Source of the DNA: Marinobacter vinifirmus
Lineage (GTDB): Bacteria > Pseudomonadota > Gammaproteobacteria > Pseudomonadales > Oleiphilaceae
Length of the DNA: 64,000 bases
Assembly: GCF_002258215.1 (NCBI RefSeq)
Contig: NZ_NEFY01000001.1
Span: forward strand, 310,001 to 374,000
Direction of reading: 5' to 3'
The notes under the pieces: generated by a model
The model's input: the letters and a program-made list of their open reading frames with translations, nothing else
What the model was told of the DNA's origin: nothing
The model's database searches: none
In this document: one piece after another, positions 8,511 through 17,763 of the stretch
Numbering within the stretch: the first letter of the stretch is position 1
Layout: each line of letters opens with the position of its first letter
Position numbers and translations under genes: made by a program

Positions 8511-9200
8511 ATGCAGAACCGGGTACTGCTGGTTGAAGACGATGACGAACTCAGGGAACTGCTGTCGCAGTATCTGACCACCCAGGGTTTCAGCGTGCGC
8601 GAGGCCGCCAACGGCCGTGACGGACTGGCACTGGCGTTGGCCCACGATTGTGACATTGTGGTTCTGGACATCATGCTGCCGGATATCAATGGCCTGGATG
8701 TGCTGCGTGAACTGAGAGCCGAAACCCATTTGCCGGTGATTCTGCTGACCGCCCGTGGAGACGAAACCGATCGTATTGTCGGCTTTGAAGTGGGTGCTGA
8801 CGACTACATCCCCAAACCCTGTAACCCCCGTGAACTGGTCGCCCGCCTGCAGGCGTTGCTGCGCCGTATTGCCTGGGACCAGAAAACCGATGTGGATGCT
8901 ACCCGAACCTATGGTGACTTGCGGGTAGAACCGGGGCAGCGGCGTATTTACCAGGATGACGCTCCGCTGGAGTTAACTGCCACCGAATACGAAGTGCTGC
9001 AGGTGTTGCTGGCCCATGCCGGCAGTGTGGTGCGCAAAACCGACCTGATGCAGTGGGCCCTGGGCCGCCGGCTGGAGGCTTACGACCGCACCCTGGATAT
9101 GCACATCAGCAACCTGCGCAAGAAGCTGGGGAACGATGATCCGCCTCGCATTGAAACTGTGCGGGGGCTGGGTTACAGCTATCGGGTACCGGCACAATGA
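8511..9200 (+). CDS. cpxR: OmpR-family response regulator, CpxR-like
   Basis: The 229-residue protein has a receiver domain (acidic pocket EDDD at 9-12, phosphoacceptor Asp53 in VVLDIMLPD, ADDYIPKP lysine near 103) and a C-terminal winged helix of the OmpR type ending RGLGYSYRVPAQ. The segment DDYIPKPCNPRELVARL and following ALLRR-W are close to CpxR. The ATG at 8511 has AGGAGAG upstream. The stop overlaps the kinase start (ATGA), so the pair is translationally coupled. I name it CpxR by similarity, context and the nearby GTAAA repeat; RstA-like is the alternative. Confidence 0.75.
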   Translation: MQNRVLLVEDDDELRELLSQYLTTQGFSVREAANGRDGLALALAHDCDIVVLDIMLPDINGLDVLRELRAETHLPVILLTARGDETDRIVGFEVGADDYIPKPCNPRELVARLQALLRRIAWDQKTDVDATRTYGDLRVEPGQRRIYQDDAPLELTATEYEVLQVLLAHAGSVVRKTDLMQWALGRRLEAYDRTLDMHISNLRKKLGNDDPPRIETVRGLGYSYRVPAQ

Positions 9201-10513
9201 AGTCATTCATGTTCCCGCTGTTCTGGCGGATATTTATTTCGATCTGGCTGGCGATGGCCGTTACCGTTGTGGCCAGTAACCTCGCCACCCGTTACCTGCT
9301 GGATCGGGAGCGGCAGGCCATTGAACGGCAGGTTGGCTTGCATGAGATCGCCCGGGAGGCCCTGAACCTTCGCAATCGGGAAAACCGCGGCGAAATGTGG
9401 CGGTTCCTGCGGTCAGAGGGCGAGCGCCTTGACCTGCACCTGATGCTGATCGAGAAAGAAGAAGGGCATCGCGGGCTGCCGCGCAATATCCGTGAGCGGA
9501 TTCAGTCGGGCTGGTACCCCAACAAGCCGGCACTGATTAACCTGGAGGAAGGCTACCAGCTGGTTGCCTGGCCCCGGATGGGTGGCGACGGCTGGCTGGA
9601 CCCGAGGTTGTTCCGTTTCCTGGAATTTGCACTGGCGTTTGTCCTGATCTCCCTGGCCTGCTGGTGGATTGCCCGGCTGGTATCCAAGCCCCTGAAACAT
9701 ATGGAGAGCACCGCCCAGGCCATTGCCGCCGGCGATACCCGGCTGCGGGTGCCTCAGCGTATTGCCCGGCGGCGTGACGAGGTGGGGCAACTGGCGACCG
9801 CCTTCAACGCCATGACCGACCGGCTGTGCCAGTTACTGGAACGCCAGAACCATCTTCTGCGTGATATTTCCCATGACCTGAGAACACCCCTGGCCCGGCA
9901 ACGGGTGGCCATAGAGTTGGCCAGTGACACCGGGGCAGACCCCGCCATGATGGCCAGTATCCTGCGCCAGAATGAGCGGCTGGAAACCATGACTGGTCAG
10001 ATTCTGACGCTGTACCGGGTGTCGGAGAATGGTGACGCTATGGAGCGGGAACCGGTGCAGCCACTGGAGTTGATCAACCGGGTCCTGCAGGATGCCGCGG
10101 ACTTTGCCGCACAACGGGGTGTGGACTGCCAGCTGGATGCTACCGACGCTTCCCGTGCGGTGTCGGTACGGGGCGATGCCGGATTGTTGCAGCGGGCGTT
10201 TGATAACGTGCTGCAGAATGCCCTTGACCACACGCCTTCGGGTAAATCCGTGCGGGTGTCAGTGTCGGCCCCCGATGGCAGTCTTCAGGTGGATATTGCC
10301 GATGACGGCCCGGGCGCTCCGGAGGAACTGCTGCAGCACCTGTTCGAGCCGTTCTTTCGCGCGGACAAGTCTCGGGGTGGTAAAGGCTGGGGCCTTGGCC
10401 TTGCGATTGCCCGGGACATCGTAGCGGCCCATGGCGGAACAATTACCGCCCGGAACCAGCCCGGGGGTGGGCTTGAGGTAAACATCCGGTTGCCGGTTGA
10501 GAGAGTATCATGA
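9197..10513 (+). CDS. cpxA: Sensor histidine kinase, CpxA-like
   Basis: The 438-residue inner-membrane kinase has a membrane helix at about 9-29, a periplasmic sensor of roughly 105 residues, a second helix near 137-155, a HAMP domain (about 157-210), a HisKA domain with phospho-accepting His226 in DISHDLRTPLARQR, and an HATPase domain with NALDHTPSG, DDGPGAP and GLGLAIARDI. It probably phosphorylates the regulator whose gene it overlaps by 4 bp. It also overlaps the downstream yigZ by 4 bp, so three genes may be coupled. Confidence 0.8.
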   Translation: MKSFMFPLFWRIFISIWLAMAVTVVASNLATRYLLDRERQAIERQVGLHEIAREALNLRNRENRGEMWRFLRSEGERLDLHLMLIEKEEGHRGLPRNIRERIQSGWYPNKPALINLEEGYQLVAWPRMGGDGWLDPRLFRFLEFALAFVLISLACWWIARLVSKPLKHMESTAQAIAAGDTRLRVPQRIARRRDEVGQLATAFNAMTDRLCQLLERQNHLLRDISHDLRTPLARQRVAIELASDTGADPAMMASILRQNERLETMTGQILTLYRVSENGDAMEREPVQPLELINRVLQDAADFAAQRGVDCQLDATDASRAVSVRGDAGLLQRAFDNVLQNALDHTPSGKSVRVSVSAPDGSLQVDIADDGPGAPEELLQHLFEPFFRADKSRGGKGWGLGLAIARDIVAAHGGTITARNQPGGGLEVNIRLPVERVS

Positions 10514-11115
10514 GTAAAGATTACCCGGTCCCGTCAGGATACCTTGAGCGGGAAACGGAAGTGAAAAAAAGCCGTTTCATTGCCCGCGTGTACCCGGTGA
10601 GCAGCCGGGACGAGGTGCGCGAGCACGTTGCCCGGGCCCATGCCGACTTTCCGGACGCCCGGCACGTTTGCTGGGGATACCAGATAGGCCGCCCCGGCTC
10701 GGCAGCGGAAGCCGCCATGAACGATGATGGTGAACCCTCGGGCACCGCCGGTAAGCCCATTCTGAACGTGATCCAGCACAAGGATATGGGCGATGTGCTG
10801 GTGATCGTGATCCGCTATTTTGGTGGTATCAAACTGGGCGCCGGCGGCCTGGTGCGCGCCTACGCAGGCGCTGCCGAGAGTGTGTTGTCGGAAGTTGGCC
10901 GTACCGTGCAGCAGGCGCGGGTGCTGGCGGATGTGGAACTTGGCTTTGCCGATGAACAGCCGCTACGGCACTGGTGCGACGGCCACGAAGGCACCATTGA
11001 AGACATTACCTACAGTTCCCGTGTGAATGCCCGGGTGTCGGTGCCGGAAGTGCGGCAGGCGGAGTTTGCCGCCTTCTGCGATGCCCAGAAACTCGATTAC
11101 CGTTTTGACACATAG
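10510..11115 (+). CDS. yigZ: YigZ/IMPACT family protein
   Basis: The 201-residue protein shows the family layout. An N-terminal UPF0029 domain carries EVKKSRFIA, HVCWGYQIG, NDDGEPSGTAGKPIL and YFGGIKLGAGGLVRAYA. A ferredoxin-like C-terminal domain follows at about 135-200. The biochemical role of bacterial YigZ is poorly defined, while eukaryotic IMPACT inhibits Gcn2. Its ATG overlaps the kinase stop (ATGA), an unusual partner for a two-component operon. Confidence 0.92.
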   Translation: MSKDYPVPSGYLERETEVKKSRFIARVYPVSSRDEVREHVARAHADFPDARHVCWGYQIGRPGSAAEAAMNDDGEPSGTAGKPILNVIQHKDMGDVLVIVIRYFGGIKLGAGGLVRAYAGAAESVLSEVGRTVQQARVLADVELGFADEQPLRHWCDGHEGTIEDITYSSRVNARVSVPEVRQAEFAAFCDAQKLDYRFDT

Positions 11116-11190
11116 AAGTTAGCAGCATCCGGCTGACCGTTTGCCGGCGTATACTGCATCAAGCGGCCAATTAAACAGGGGAGAAGAGCG

Positions 11191-11718
11191 ATGCGTATTC
11201 TGTTCGTAGCAGCAATGGCGCTGGTTCTGGCCGGTTGTGCCAGCAATGTCGTGACCGACTACAATTCGGCAACCGTGTTCGGTAACTACGCCAGCTGGGC
11301 CTTTGCGCCAAACCAGCAGGATTCCGGTTTTACCTCGCTGGATGACAGCCGGGTTCGTAATGCCATTGAGCGTGAATTTACCCGCAAGGCGATGAAAAAG
11401 CTGCCCGATACCGAGGCCGACTTGCTGGTGAGCTGGCAGATTGTTCCGGAAGAACGCCTGGAGCAGGTAGGCGTCGGGCTGGGTTTCGGCTTTGGCCGGG
11501 GTAACTTTGGCTGGGCCCTGTCGGCACCGCCTCCCGTGCGTGAAATCACCGAAGGCAAGCTGGTGGTTGAGCTGGCCGACCGGCGCAACGAAGAAGTGGT
11601 CTGGCGCGCAGCCAGTCGTCGCTACCTGAATGAAAACCAGTCTCCGGAAACCCGGCGCAAGCTGATCGACGAGGTTGTCTCCGAGATGTTTTCCAAATAC
11701 CCTCCGGGCCTGAACTGA
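11191..11718 (+). CDS. DUF4136 lipoprotein
   Basis: The 175-residue protein has a lipoprotein signal peptide with lipobox LAGC (Cys16). The mature part has the DUF4136 start (VTDYN, then a YASWAFAP segment) and the C-terminal SRRYLNENQSPETRRKLIDE block, key residues NENQSPE and RRKLID. A Gly/Phe-rich stretch (GLGFGFGRGNFGW) lies mid-protein. It is predicted to be outer-membrane or periplasm anchored, with unknown function. GGAGAAG precedes the ATG. Confidence 0.88.
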   Translation: MRILFVAAMALVLAGCASNVVTDYNSATVFGNYASWAFAPNQQDSGFTSLDDSRVRNAIEREFTRKAMKKLPDTEADLLVSWQIVPEERLEQVGVGLGFGFGRGNFGWALSAPPPVREITEGKLVVELADRRNEEVVWRAASRRYLNENQSPETRRKLIDEVVSEMFSKYPPGLN

Positions 11719-11737
11719 TCAGTACACGGGATCAACA

Positions 11738-12097
11738 ATGGGTATGAAGAACAGAAACGGCGGCCTGGTATTTTCCACTGAAACGGGCCGCATGTGCCCG
11801 GAGTGCCGGCAGCCAGTGGCCGAGTGCACCTGTGGTCAGCCGGAACGACCGGCCGGTGACGGCGTGGTGCGGGTAAGCCGGGAAACCAAGGGTCGCAAGG
11901 GCAAGGGTGTAACGCTGATTACCGGTATTCCCCTGAACGACAAAGAACTCAAGGCCTACGCCAAAGTGCTAAAAGCCAAATGTGGCACAGGTGGTACAGT
12001 AAAAGACGGCGTGGTGGAGATTCAGGGCGACCAGCGGGACCTTCTGGTGCCCTTGCTTGAGCAAAAGGGGTGGACGGTTAAAAAGGCCGGCGGCTGA
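11738..12097 (+). CDS. yciH: SUI1/YciH translation-initiation-like protein
   Basis: The 119-residue protein has an N-terminal zinc-ribbon-like part with CPECRQP and CTC, and a C-terminal SUI1/eIF1 domain from about residue 45 (RKGKGVTLITGIPL; KAKCGTGGTVKDGVVEIQGD, noted by KCGTGGT and IQGD). Bacterial YciH is thought to influence start-site fidelity. It begins 20 bp after the DUF4136 gene and may share its transcript. Confidence 0.93.
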   Translation: MGMKNRNGGLVFSTETGRMCPECRQPVAECTCGQPERPAGDGVVRVSRETKGRKGKGVTLITGIPLNDKELKAYAKVLKAKCGTGGTVKDGVVEIQGDQRDLLVPLLEQKGWTVKKAGG

Positions 12098-12133
12098 CGC
12101 TTCACCATATTCAGAAGTTGAGGGGAGGCAGGT

Positions 12134-13387
12134 ATGCACATAGTGGTCATGGGCGCGGGCGTTGTTGGTATCACAACGGCCTGGTTTCTGCAGCAGCAGG
12201 GGCACCAGGTAACGGTTGTGGATCGCCAGGCGCAGGCCGGCCTTGAAACCAGCTATGCCAATGGTGGCCAGATTTCCGTATGCCATGCCGAGCCCTGGGC
12301 TAACCCCTCGGCGCCCCTGAAAATCCTGAAATGGCTGTTCCAGCCCGAAGCCCCGCTGCTTTACCGGCCCCGCCTGGATCCCTACCAGTGGCGTTGGGGG
12401 CTTTCCTTTCTGACTCAGTGTACGTCTGCCCGGGCGGCCCATAATATCCGCCAGATGGTGAATCTGGGCACCTACAGCCGAAGCCAGTTGCAGGCTCTGC
12501 GTAAAGAGTTGGATCTGGACTACGACCATCTCGAGAAAGGCATTCTGCATTTTTACACCAGCCAGCAGGAATTTGATGCCGCCATGGAGCCGGCGCGAAT
12601 TATGCGGGAGCTGGGCTGTGACCGGCAGGTAATTGACGCAGACCGCGCGGTGGAACTGGAGCCGGCATTAAAAGATGTTCGCCAGCGGATTGCCGGTGCC
12701 ACCTACACCGCCGATGATGAAAGCGGCGATGCCCGGAAATTTACCCAGGCCCTGGCCCGCCGTTGCGCCGAAGCAGGCGTGGAGTTTCGCTACGGCACCG
12801 AGGTGCTGGGGTTCGACAAGGCGGGGGACCGGATACTCGATGTTCAGACGTTAACTGAAGGCCGGCACCAGGTTCTGCGAGCCGACAGTTACGTACTCTG
12901 CCTGGGGAGTTTCAGTGCAGTGCTGGCCCGGCGTCTGGGTTTGTTCCTGAATATTTATCCGGCCAAGGGCTATTCGATCACCGTGCCGGTAAAAAATCCG
13001 GACGCGGCATTCCAGGTAAGCCTGACCGATGACGAGTACAAACTGGTGTATTCCCGGCTGGGTGACCGTATTCGGGTGGCTGGTACGGCCGAGCTGAACG
13101 GCTACACCCGGAACCTGGACTTCATCCGCTGCCGGGCGATCGTGCGCAGGGCGGCCGAGATCTTGCCGGGGGCGGGACACTGGGACCAGGCCGAGTACTG
13201 GACAGGCTTGCGGCCAACGACGCCCTCCAACGTGCCCTATATTGGCAAAAGCCATTTCCACAACCTTTACCTGAACACCGGCCACGGAACCCTGGGCTGG
13301 ACCCATTCCTGCGGCTCGGCCGCGGCCCTGGCCGATATCGTGGCTGGCCGCACTCCGGAGCTGGACTTCACCTTCACCGGCCTCTGA
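12134..13387 (+). CDS. dadA: D-amino-acid dehydrogenase
   Basis: The 417-residue FAD flavoprotein starts with a Rossmann fingerprint (MGAGVVGITTAWFLQQQG). It carries family blocks SYANGGQISVCHAEPWANP (key: ANGG, PWA), the YPAKGYSITVP substrate-domain motif, and the C-terminal GLRPTTPSNVPYIG and NTGHGTLGWTHSCGS. It oxidises D-amino acids, classically D-alanine, to 2-oxo acids at the inner membrane, passing electrons to the quinone pool. No alanine racemase lies next to it. A bidirectional terminator follows. Confidence 0.93.
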   Translation: MHIVVMGAGVVGITTAWFLQQQGHQVTVVDRQAQAGLETSYANGGQISVCHAEPWANPSAPLKILKWLFQPEAPLLYRPRLDPYQWRWGLSFLTQCTSARAAHNIRQMVNLGTYSRSQLQALRKELDLDYDHLEKGILHFYTSQQEFDAAMEPARIMRELGCDRQVIDADRAVELEPALKDVRQRIAGATYTADDESGDARKFTQALARRCAEAGVEFRYGTEVLGFDKAGDRILDVQTLTEGRHQVLRADSYVLCLGSFSAVLARRLGLFLNIYPAKGYSITVPVKNPDAAFQVSLTDDEYKLVYSRLGDRIRVAGTAELNGYTRNLDFIRCRAIVRRAAEILPGAGHWDQAEYWTGLRPTTPSNVPYIGKSHFHNLYLNTGHGTLGWTHSCGSAAALADIVAGRTPELDFTFTGL

Positions 13388-13398
13388 TTTTTACCCAC

Positions 13399-13437
13399 AA
13401 AAAAGCCGGCGCCTGAAAAACAGACACCGGCTTTTTT
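13399..13437. terminator. Bidirectional intrinsic terminator
   Basis: An A-run and AAAGCCGG stem pair with CCGGCTTTTTT across a loop, at 13399-13409 and 13427-13437. The T-runs on both strands would terminate dadA and the convergent acyl-CoA synthetase gene. Confidence 0.8.
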
Positions 13438-13449
13438 GGGGTGGGTGGA

Positions 13450-15096
13450 TCAGTCCGTCAGCTGGTCCCGGATCAGCTTCTTGTTGATCTTGCCAACGCT
13501 GGTTTTCGGAATGTCTTCCACGAAGTCGATCTGCCCGGGAATGGCCCACTTGTTGATGTCGCCACTGTCCACAAACTGCTGCAGGTGCTTCTGGATGTCT
13601 TCCAGCCCGATGTTCTCGCCGGGTTTCAGGGTAACCAGGGCATAGGGCCGTTCGCCCCATTTCTCATCCGGTACACCCACTACGGCGGCACCGGCAACGG
13701 CCGGATGCTGGCTGATCAGGTTTTCCAGGTCCAGGGAGGATAGCCACTCGCCACCCGTCTTGATCACATCCTTGATGCGGTCTTTGATGGTCAGGGTGTT
13801 ATCCGGCTCCATGGAGGCCACGTCGCCAGTGTGCAGCCAGCCACCTTGCCACAGGTCTTCGCCCTTCTCAGGCTCCTTGAAGTAGCTCTGGGTCAGCCAG
13901 GGCGCACGGGTAACCACTTCGCCCTTGGCTTCGCCGTCGTGGGGTACCGGGTTGCCATCCGGATCGACAATTTCCAGTTCGACCATGGGCACGGCGATAC
14001 CGGTTTTCACCCGGATGGCGGTTTGCTGTTCCAGCGGCAGGTCCAGGTCTTCCGGCTTCAGGTGCGTGGTGCTCAGCAGCGGGCAGGTTTCCGACATGCC
14101 GTAACCGGTGTACATGTGAATGCCGAGCCTCGCCGCCGCGTCGCACAGGCCTTTGGTCAGTGCGCTGCCACCAATGAGGACGTGCCAGTTGCTGAGGTCG
14201 GCAGTTTTGATGGACTCGGTGGCCATCATCATCTGCATGACGGTTGGCACGCAGTGCGACATGCTTACCCGGTGAGTCTTGATCAGGTCGACCAGCAGCT
14301 CCGGCTCGTAGCGGCCCGGATAAACCTGTTTGACCCCCAGCATGGTGGCAGCATAGGGCACACCCCAGGCGTGAACGTGGAACATGGGGGTAACCGGCAT
14401 ATACACGGAAGACGAGCGCAGCAGGGGCATTTCATCATAGGCGGAAATGCTGCCGGTCATGGCCAGGGTGTGGAGCACCAGCTGGCGGTGGCTGAAGTAA
14501 ACGCCTTTGGGATTACCGGTGGTGCCGGTGGTGTAGAACGTAGTGGCTACGCTGTTTTCGTCAAAGTCAGGGAAGTCGAACTGGTTGTCGGCCTTTGCCA
14601 GCAGCTCTTCATATTCGCCCAGCGTGTCGATAGAGGTGGCCTTGGCGCTGGCTTCGTCGGTGACCTGAATCCAGGTTTTGACGGTTTTGATTTCATCTTT
14701 CACGCTTTCGATGATCGGCATGAAGTCATCATGCACCAGCACCACATCGTCTTCTGCGTGGTTCATGGTATACACGATCTGCTCCGGCGACAGCCGCACG
14801 TTTACCGTGTGCAGGATGGCACCGATCATCGGGATGGCAAAGAAGCATTCCAGGTAGCGCGGGGTATCCCAGTCCATGACCGCCACGGTGTCGCCCGGCT
14901 TCACGCCGGCATCGGTCAGGGCGTTGGCCAGCCGGTGAATGCGGTCAACCAAATCCTTGTAGGTGTACTTGCTGCGGTTGGCATAGACGATTTCCTGGTC
15001 CGGATTGTAACGCGGGCCGGACATCAGCAACCGTTTGATCAGCAGCGGATACTGGTAGGCATTGTCGGCAGGTTTAAGAATCCGTGTCTGTGCCAT
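13450..15096 (-). CDS. Fatty acyl-CoA synthetase (AlkK-like)
   Basis: The 548-residue AMP-forming ligase has motif A5-like YTTGTTGNPKG near residue 190, the A-loop GYGMSETCP near 330, and the C-terminal DRIKDVIKTGGEW hinge and PKTSVGKINKK catalytic lysine. It resembles the medium/long-chain synthetase AlkK of alkane degraders more than FadD. It would activate fatty acids for beta-oxidation, fitting the alkane hydroxylase 10 kb away. It lies 48 bp downstream of mnhG on the same strand and might receive read-through. Confidence 0.88.
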   Translation of the reverse strand: MAQTRILKPADNAYQYPLLIKRLLMSGPRYNPDQEIVYANRSKYTYKDLVDRIHRLANALTDAGVKPGDTVAVMDWDTPRYLECFFAIPMIGAILHTVNVRLSPEQIVYTMNHAEDDVVLVHDDFMPIIESVKDEIKTVKTWIQVTDEASAKATSIDTLGEYEELLAKADNQFDFPDFDENSVATTFYTTGTTGNPKGVYFSHRQLVLHTLAMTGSISAYDEMPLLRSSSVYMPVTPMFHVHAWGVPYAATMLGVKQVYPGRYEPELLVDLIKTHRVSMSHCVPTVMQMMMATESIKTADLSNWHVLIGGSALTKGLCDAAARLGIHMYTGYGMSETCPLLSTTHLKPEDLDLPLEQQTAIRVKTGIAVPMVELEIVDPDGNPVPHDGEAKGEVVTRAPWLTQSYFKEPEKGEDLWQGGWLHTGDVASMEPDNTLTIKDRIKDVIKTGGEWLSSLDLENLISQHPAVAGAAVVGVPDEKWGERPYALVTLKPGENIGLEDIQKHLQQFVDSGDINKWAIPGQIDFVEDIPKTSVGKINKKLIRDQLTD

Positions 15097-15144
15097 CTAT
15101 GAATACCTCTTGTCGTTGTAATGGGTGTTCGGGGTATTACGTTG

Positions 15145-15477
15145 TTATTGATCCCAGGGTTTACCCCGGGTGTTATCCATGGTTTTCACACCAATGTGCA
15201 TGGCCGCCTTGGCCAGCATGTTGGCGCTGACCGGGGCGGTCAGGAACAGGAATACGGTGATCAGTATTTCAGAGATGCCGATGCCCTGGCCAGTACTCGA
15301 AAAGTAAACCACGGAACTGAGCATCACGGCGCCCACGCCCAGTGTGGTGGCCTTGGTAGGGCCGTGCAACCGGGTAAAGAAATCCGGTAACCGGGCCAGG
15401 CCGATGGCGCCGATCAGGGTGAAGGCCCCCCCGATGATCAGCAGCGCCGAGATGGTGTATTCAGCTAACGGGCTCAT
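15145..15477 (-). CDS. mnhG: Mrp Na+/H+ antiporter subunit G
   Basis: The 110-residue subunit has three membrane helices and the conserved IGLARLPDFFTRLHGPTKATTLG block of the MrpG/PhaG family (key: RLPDF, RLHGPTK). It is the last gene of the mrp operon, 14 bp after mnhF. The complex exports Na+ in exchange for protons at the inner membrane. Confidence 0.93.
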   Translation of the reverse strand: MSPLAEYTISALLIIGGAFTLIGAIGLARLPDFFTRLHGPTKATTLGVGAVMLSSVVYFSSTGQGIGISEILITVFLFLTAPVSANMLAKAAMHIGVKTMDNTRGKPWDQ

Positions 15478-15491
15478 GGTTGTCCTCCGGG

Positions 15492-15761
15492 TTATTCAAT
15501 CACGCTGCCGCGCTTGAGGTACTTGGCGGTGGCCACTGTGCTGACAAAGCCCATTACGGCGATCAGCAGGGCAGATTCCAGGTACATGCGGGTGCCGAGT
15601 GTAATGCCCAGCAGAATGATCAGGGCAATGGCGTTGATATACAGGGTATCCAGTGCCAGTACACGGTCCGGTGCATCCGGGCCCTGTATCAGGCGGTAGA
15701 CGTTCAGCAGGGCGGCCAGGGTAACCATGGCAATGCTGGCGTACAGCGCGATGGTGATCAT
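15492..15761 (-). CDS. mnhF: Mrp Na+/H+ antiporter subunit F
   Basis: The 89-residue subunit has three hydrophobic helices and the family block YRLIQGPDAPDRVLALDTL with its conserved PDRVLALD. It overlaps mnhE by 4 bp, consistent with coupled translation and fixed stoichiometry. Confidence 0.93.
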   Translation of the reverse strand: MITIALYASIAMVTLAALLNVYRLIQGPDAPDRVLALDTLYINAIALIILLGITLGTRMYLESALLIAVMGFVSTVATAKYLKRGSVIE

Positions 15762-16246
15762 TTGAACATCTCCATCAGGGGTTTCTCGTAACGCGTGTGG
15801 ATGGCATCGATCACTTCGTCGTCGCTTCGGGCGTCCAGCGCGTGGATCAGCAACATCTTTTCATCATCGCTGATATCGGCACTGACGGTGCCCGGGGTCA
15901 GTGAAATGGTGCTGGCCAGAATGGAAATAGCCAGCGGATGCTCCAGTTGCAGCGGGTAGCAAACGAACACCGGTTCTGGTTTGCGTGGGCTCAGGATCAG
16001 CTTGGCGACCGAGAAGCTGGCAATCACGATGTCCCAGAGCACGACCAGCAGGTAAGCCGGCATGCGCCAGGATTTCATGAAGGCAGGCCGCTCTGGCCAG
16101 AAGCCCTGGGTCAGCTGGGGGATACCCCAGGCCAGTACCAGGCCCAGCACCAGGCTGCCGCCGGAAATGCCATCACTCAGGAATTGCCAGGTCAGAAACA
16201 GAATCAGGCTGAGCCACGGCTGCGGAAAGCTAAGTCTGTCCAGCAT
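15758..16246 (-). CDS. mnhE: Mrp Na+/H+ antiporter subunit E
   Basis: This 162-residue protein has two to three N-terminal membrane helices and a cytoplasmic C-terminal domain containing ASTISLTPGTVSADIS, the MrpE signature (key: TPGT). The ATG at 16246 shares its first base with the stop of mnhD. Confidence 0.93.
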   Translation of the reverse strand: MLDRLSFPQPWLSLILFLTWQFLSDGISGGSLVLGLVLAWGIPQLTQGFWPERPAFMKSWRMPAYLLVVLWDIVIASFSVAKLILSPRKPEPVFVCYPLQLEHPLAISILASTISLTPGTVSADISDDEKMLLIHALDARSDDEVIDAIHTRYEKPLMEMFK

Positions 16247-17763
16247 CAGTCATCCTCCCCGACCATGGGGGTCTGCAGTATGTCGATATAGGCCGATGTA
16301 TCCAGGATCTGGGCGGCAGTGTCTTCGGTGTACCGGTTGATCGGGCCTGCCATGGCCACAATCACCACCGTGAGCGCAATCATGGCGCCCGCCGCTACGG
16401 CGGTGGTGCCTTTGAGCGGGCGGGCGGTTTCAACGTGGCCGTCAACAGTACGCCAGAACACGATACTGCCGGCACGGCTGTAAGCCACCAGCGTCAGGAA
16501 CCCGCCTACCAGGATGGTGCCCCAGAGCCACGCCATCTGGGGGCCGGGCTCAACCGACATCAGGATCAGCAACTTGCCGAAGAAGCCGCTGAATGGCGGA
16601 AGGCCAGCCGCGGCAACGGCGCCGATCATGAACAGAACACTCAGGAAGGTGCGATGACGCATCATCGGCGCGGTAATAATCCGGTCCCCGGCGCTGCCGC
16701 GCTGGGAGGCCACCAGGTCTGCCACCAGGAACAGGCCGGCAACAATCCAGGTGGTGCTGAGCATATAGAACAAGGCGGCAGACAGGCTTTCCGCTGAGCC
16801 CAGTGCAATCGGTGCCAGCAAGGTGCCCACCGAAATAATAACCTGCCAGGCGGTTAGGGATTTCAGGTTGTCAGCACCCAGTGCACCCATCACACCCATG
16901 GCGAGGGTAATCAGCGCCAGCGGGAACAGCCAGTCCATGCCGAGGTTGGCCAGTTCGCCGGCATCGTCGCCGAAAACGAGGAAATACACCCGGATAATCG
17001 CGTAAATGCCAACCTTGGTCATGATCGCGAACAGCGCGGCGACCGGAGCCGTAGCGCTGGCGTAGGCTTTCGGCAGCCAGAAGCACAGGGGCAACACCGC
17101 CGCTTTCAGGGCAAACACCACCAGCAGCATCATGCCACCGGCTTTTACCAGCAGGGCATTTTCACCGGTCACCTGCGGCACTTTCACGGCCAGGTCGGCC
17201 ATGTTCAGTGTGCCGGTTACGCTGTAGATCATGCCTACGCTGATCAGGAACAGCGATGAGCCCACCAGGTTGAGCACCACGTAATGCAGGCCCGGAACCG
17301 TGCGAACCGTGCCGCCACCGTGCATCAGCAGTCCGTAGGAGGCGATCAGCAGCACCTCGAAGGCCACAAACAGGTTGAACAGGTCGCCGGTCAGGAAGGC
17401 AATGTTCAGCCCCATCAACTGGAACAGGAACAGGGTGTGGAACTGCCGGTTGCCTTCGTCAGCACCACCCAGCGAGAAAATATGGGCCAGAAGGGCGAGC
17501 ACTGAAGTCATCACCAGCATGAAAGCTGCCAGTCGGTCCAGCACCAGCACAATGCCGAAGGGTGGCTGCCAGTTGCCGAACGCGTAGGCCCGGTAGCTGC
17601 CATCGTCGGCCATGGTCAGGAGCACCATGCTGGTGGCCACCAGCAGAACGGTGGTGGCCAGTGCCAGGGTGCGGCGCAGCGCAATCGGGGCGTAGCCCAT
17701 AAACGTTTGCAGTATGCCGCCCAGCAGCGGAATCAGGACGGGTGCGGTCAGCCAATGGTTCAT
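16246..17763 (-). CDS. mnhD: Mrp Na+/H+ antiporter subunit D
   Basis: The 505-residue subunit is homologous to the proton-pumping NuoL/M/N subunits of complex I, with about 14 membrane helices. Visible conserved elements include FNLFVAFEVLLIASYGLL, where the Glu is part of the proton path, and the KAAVLPLCFWLPKAYASATAP segment around residue 220, containing conserved Lys and Pro residues. It overlaps mnhC by 4 bp. Confidence 0.94.
   Translation of the reverse strand: MNHWLTAPVLIPLLGGILQTFMGYAPIALRRTLALATTVLLVATSMVLLTMADDGSYRAYAFGNWQPPFGIVLVLDRLAAFMLVMTSVLALLAHIFSLGGADEGNRQFHTLFLFQLMGLNIAFLTGDLFNLFVAFEVLLIASYGLLMHGGGTVRTVPGLHYVVLNLVGSSLFLISVGMIYSVTGTLNMADLAVKVPQVTGENALLVKAGGMMLLVVFALKAAVLPLCFWLPKAYASATAPVAALFAIMTKVGIYAIIRVYFLVFGDDAGELANLGMDWLFPLALITLAMGVMGALGADNLKSLTAWQVIISVGTLLAPIALGSAESLSAALFYMLSTTWIVAGLFLVADLVASQRGSAGDRIITAPMMRHRTFLSVLFMIGAVAAAGLPPFSGFFGKLLILMSVEPGPQMAWLWGTILVGGFLTLVAYSRAGSIVFWRTVDGHVETARPLKGTTAVAAGAMIALTVVIVAMAGPINRYTEDTAAQILDTSAYIDILQTPMVGEDD

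Noticed and set aside
13831..15102. A 423-codon plus-strand frame opposite the acyl-CoA synthetase
   Set aside because: His/Gln/Gly-rich low-similarity translation, a shadow of the synthetase gene.
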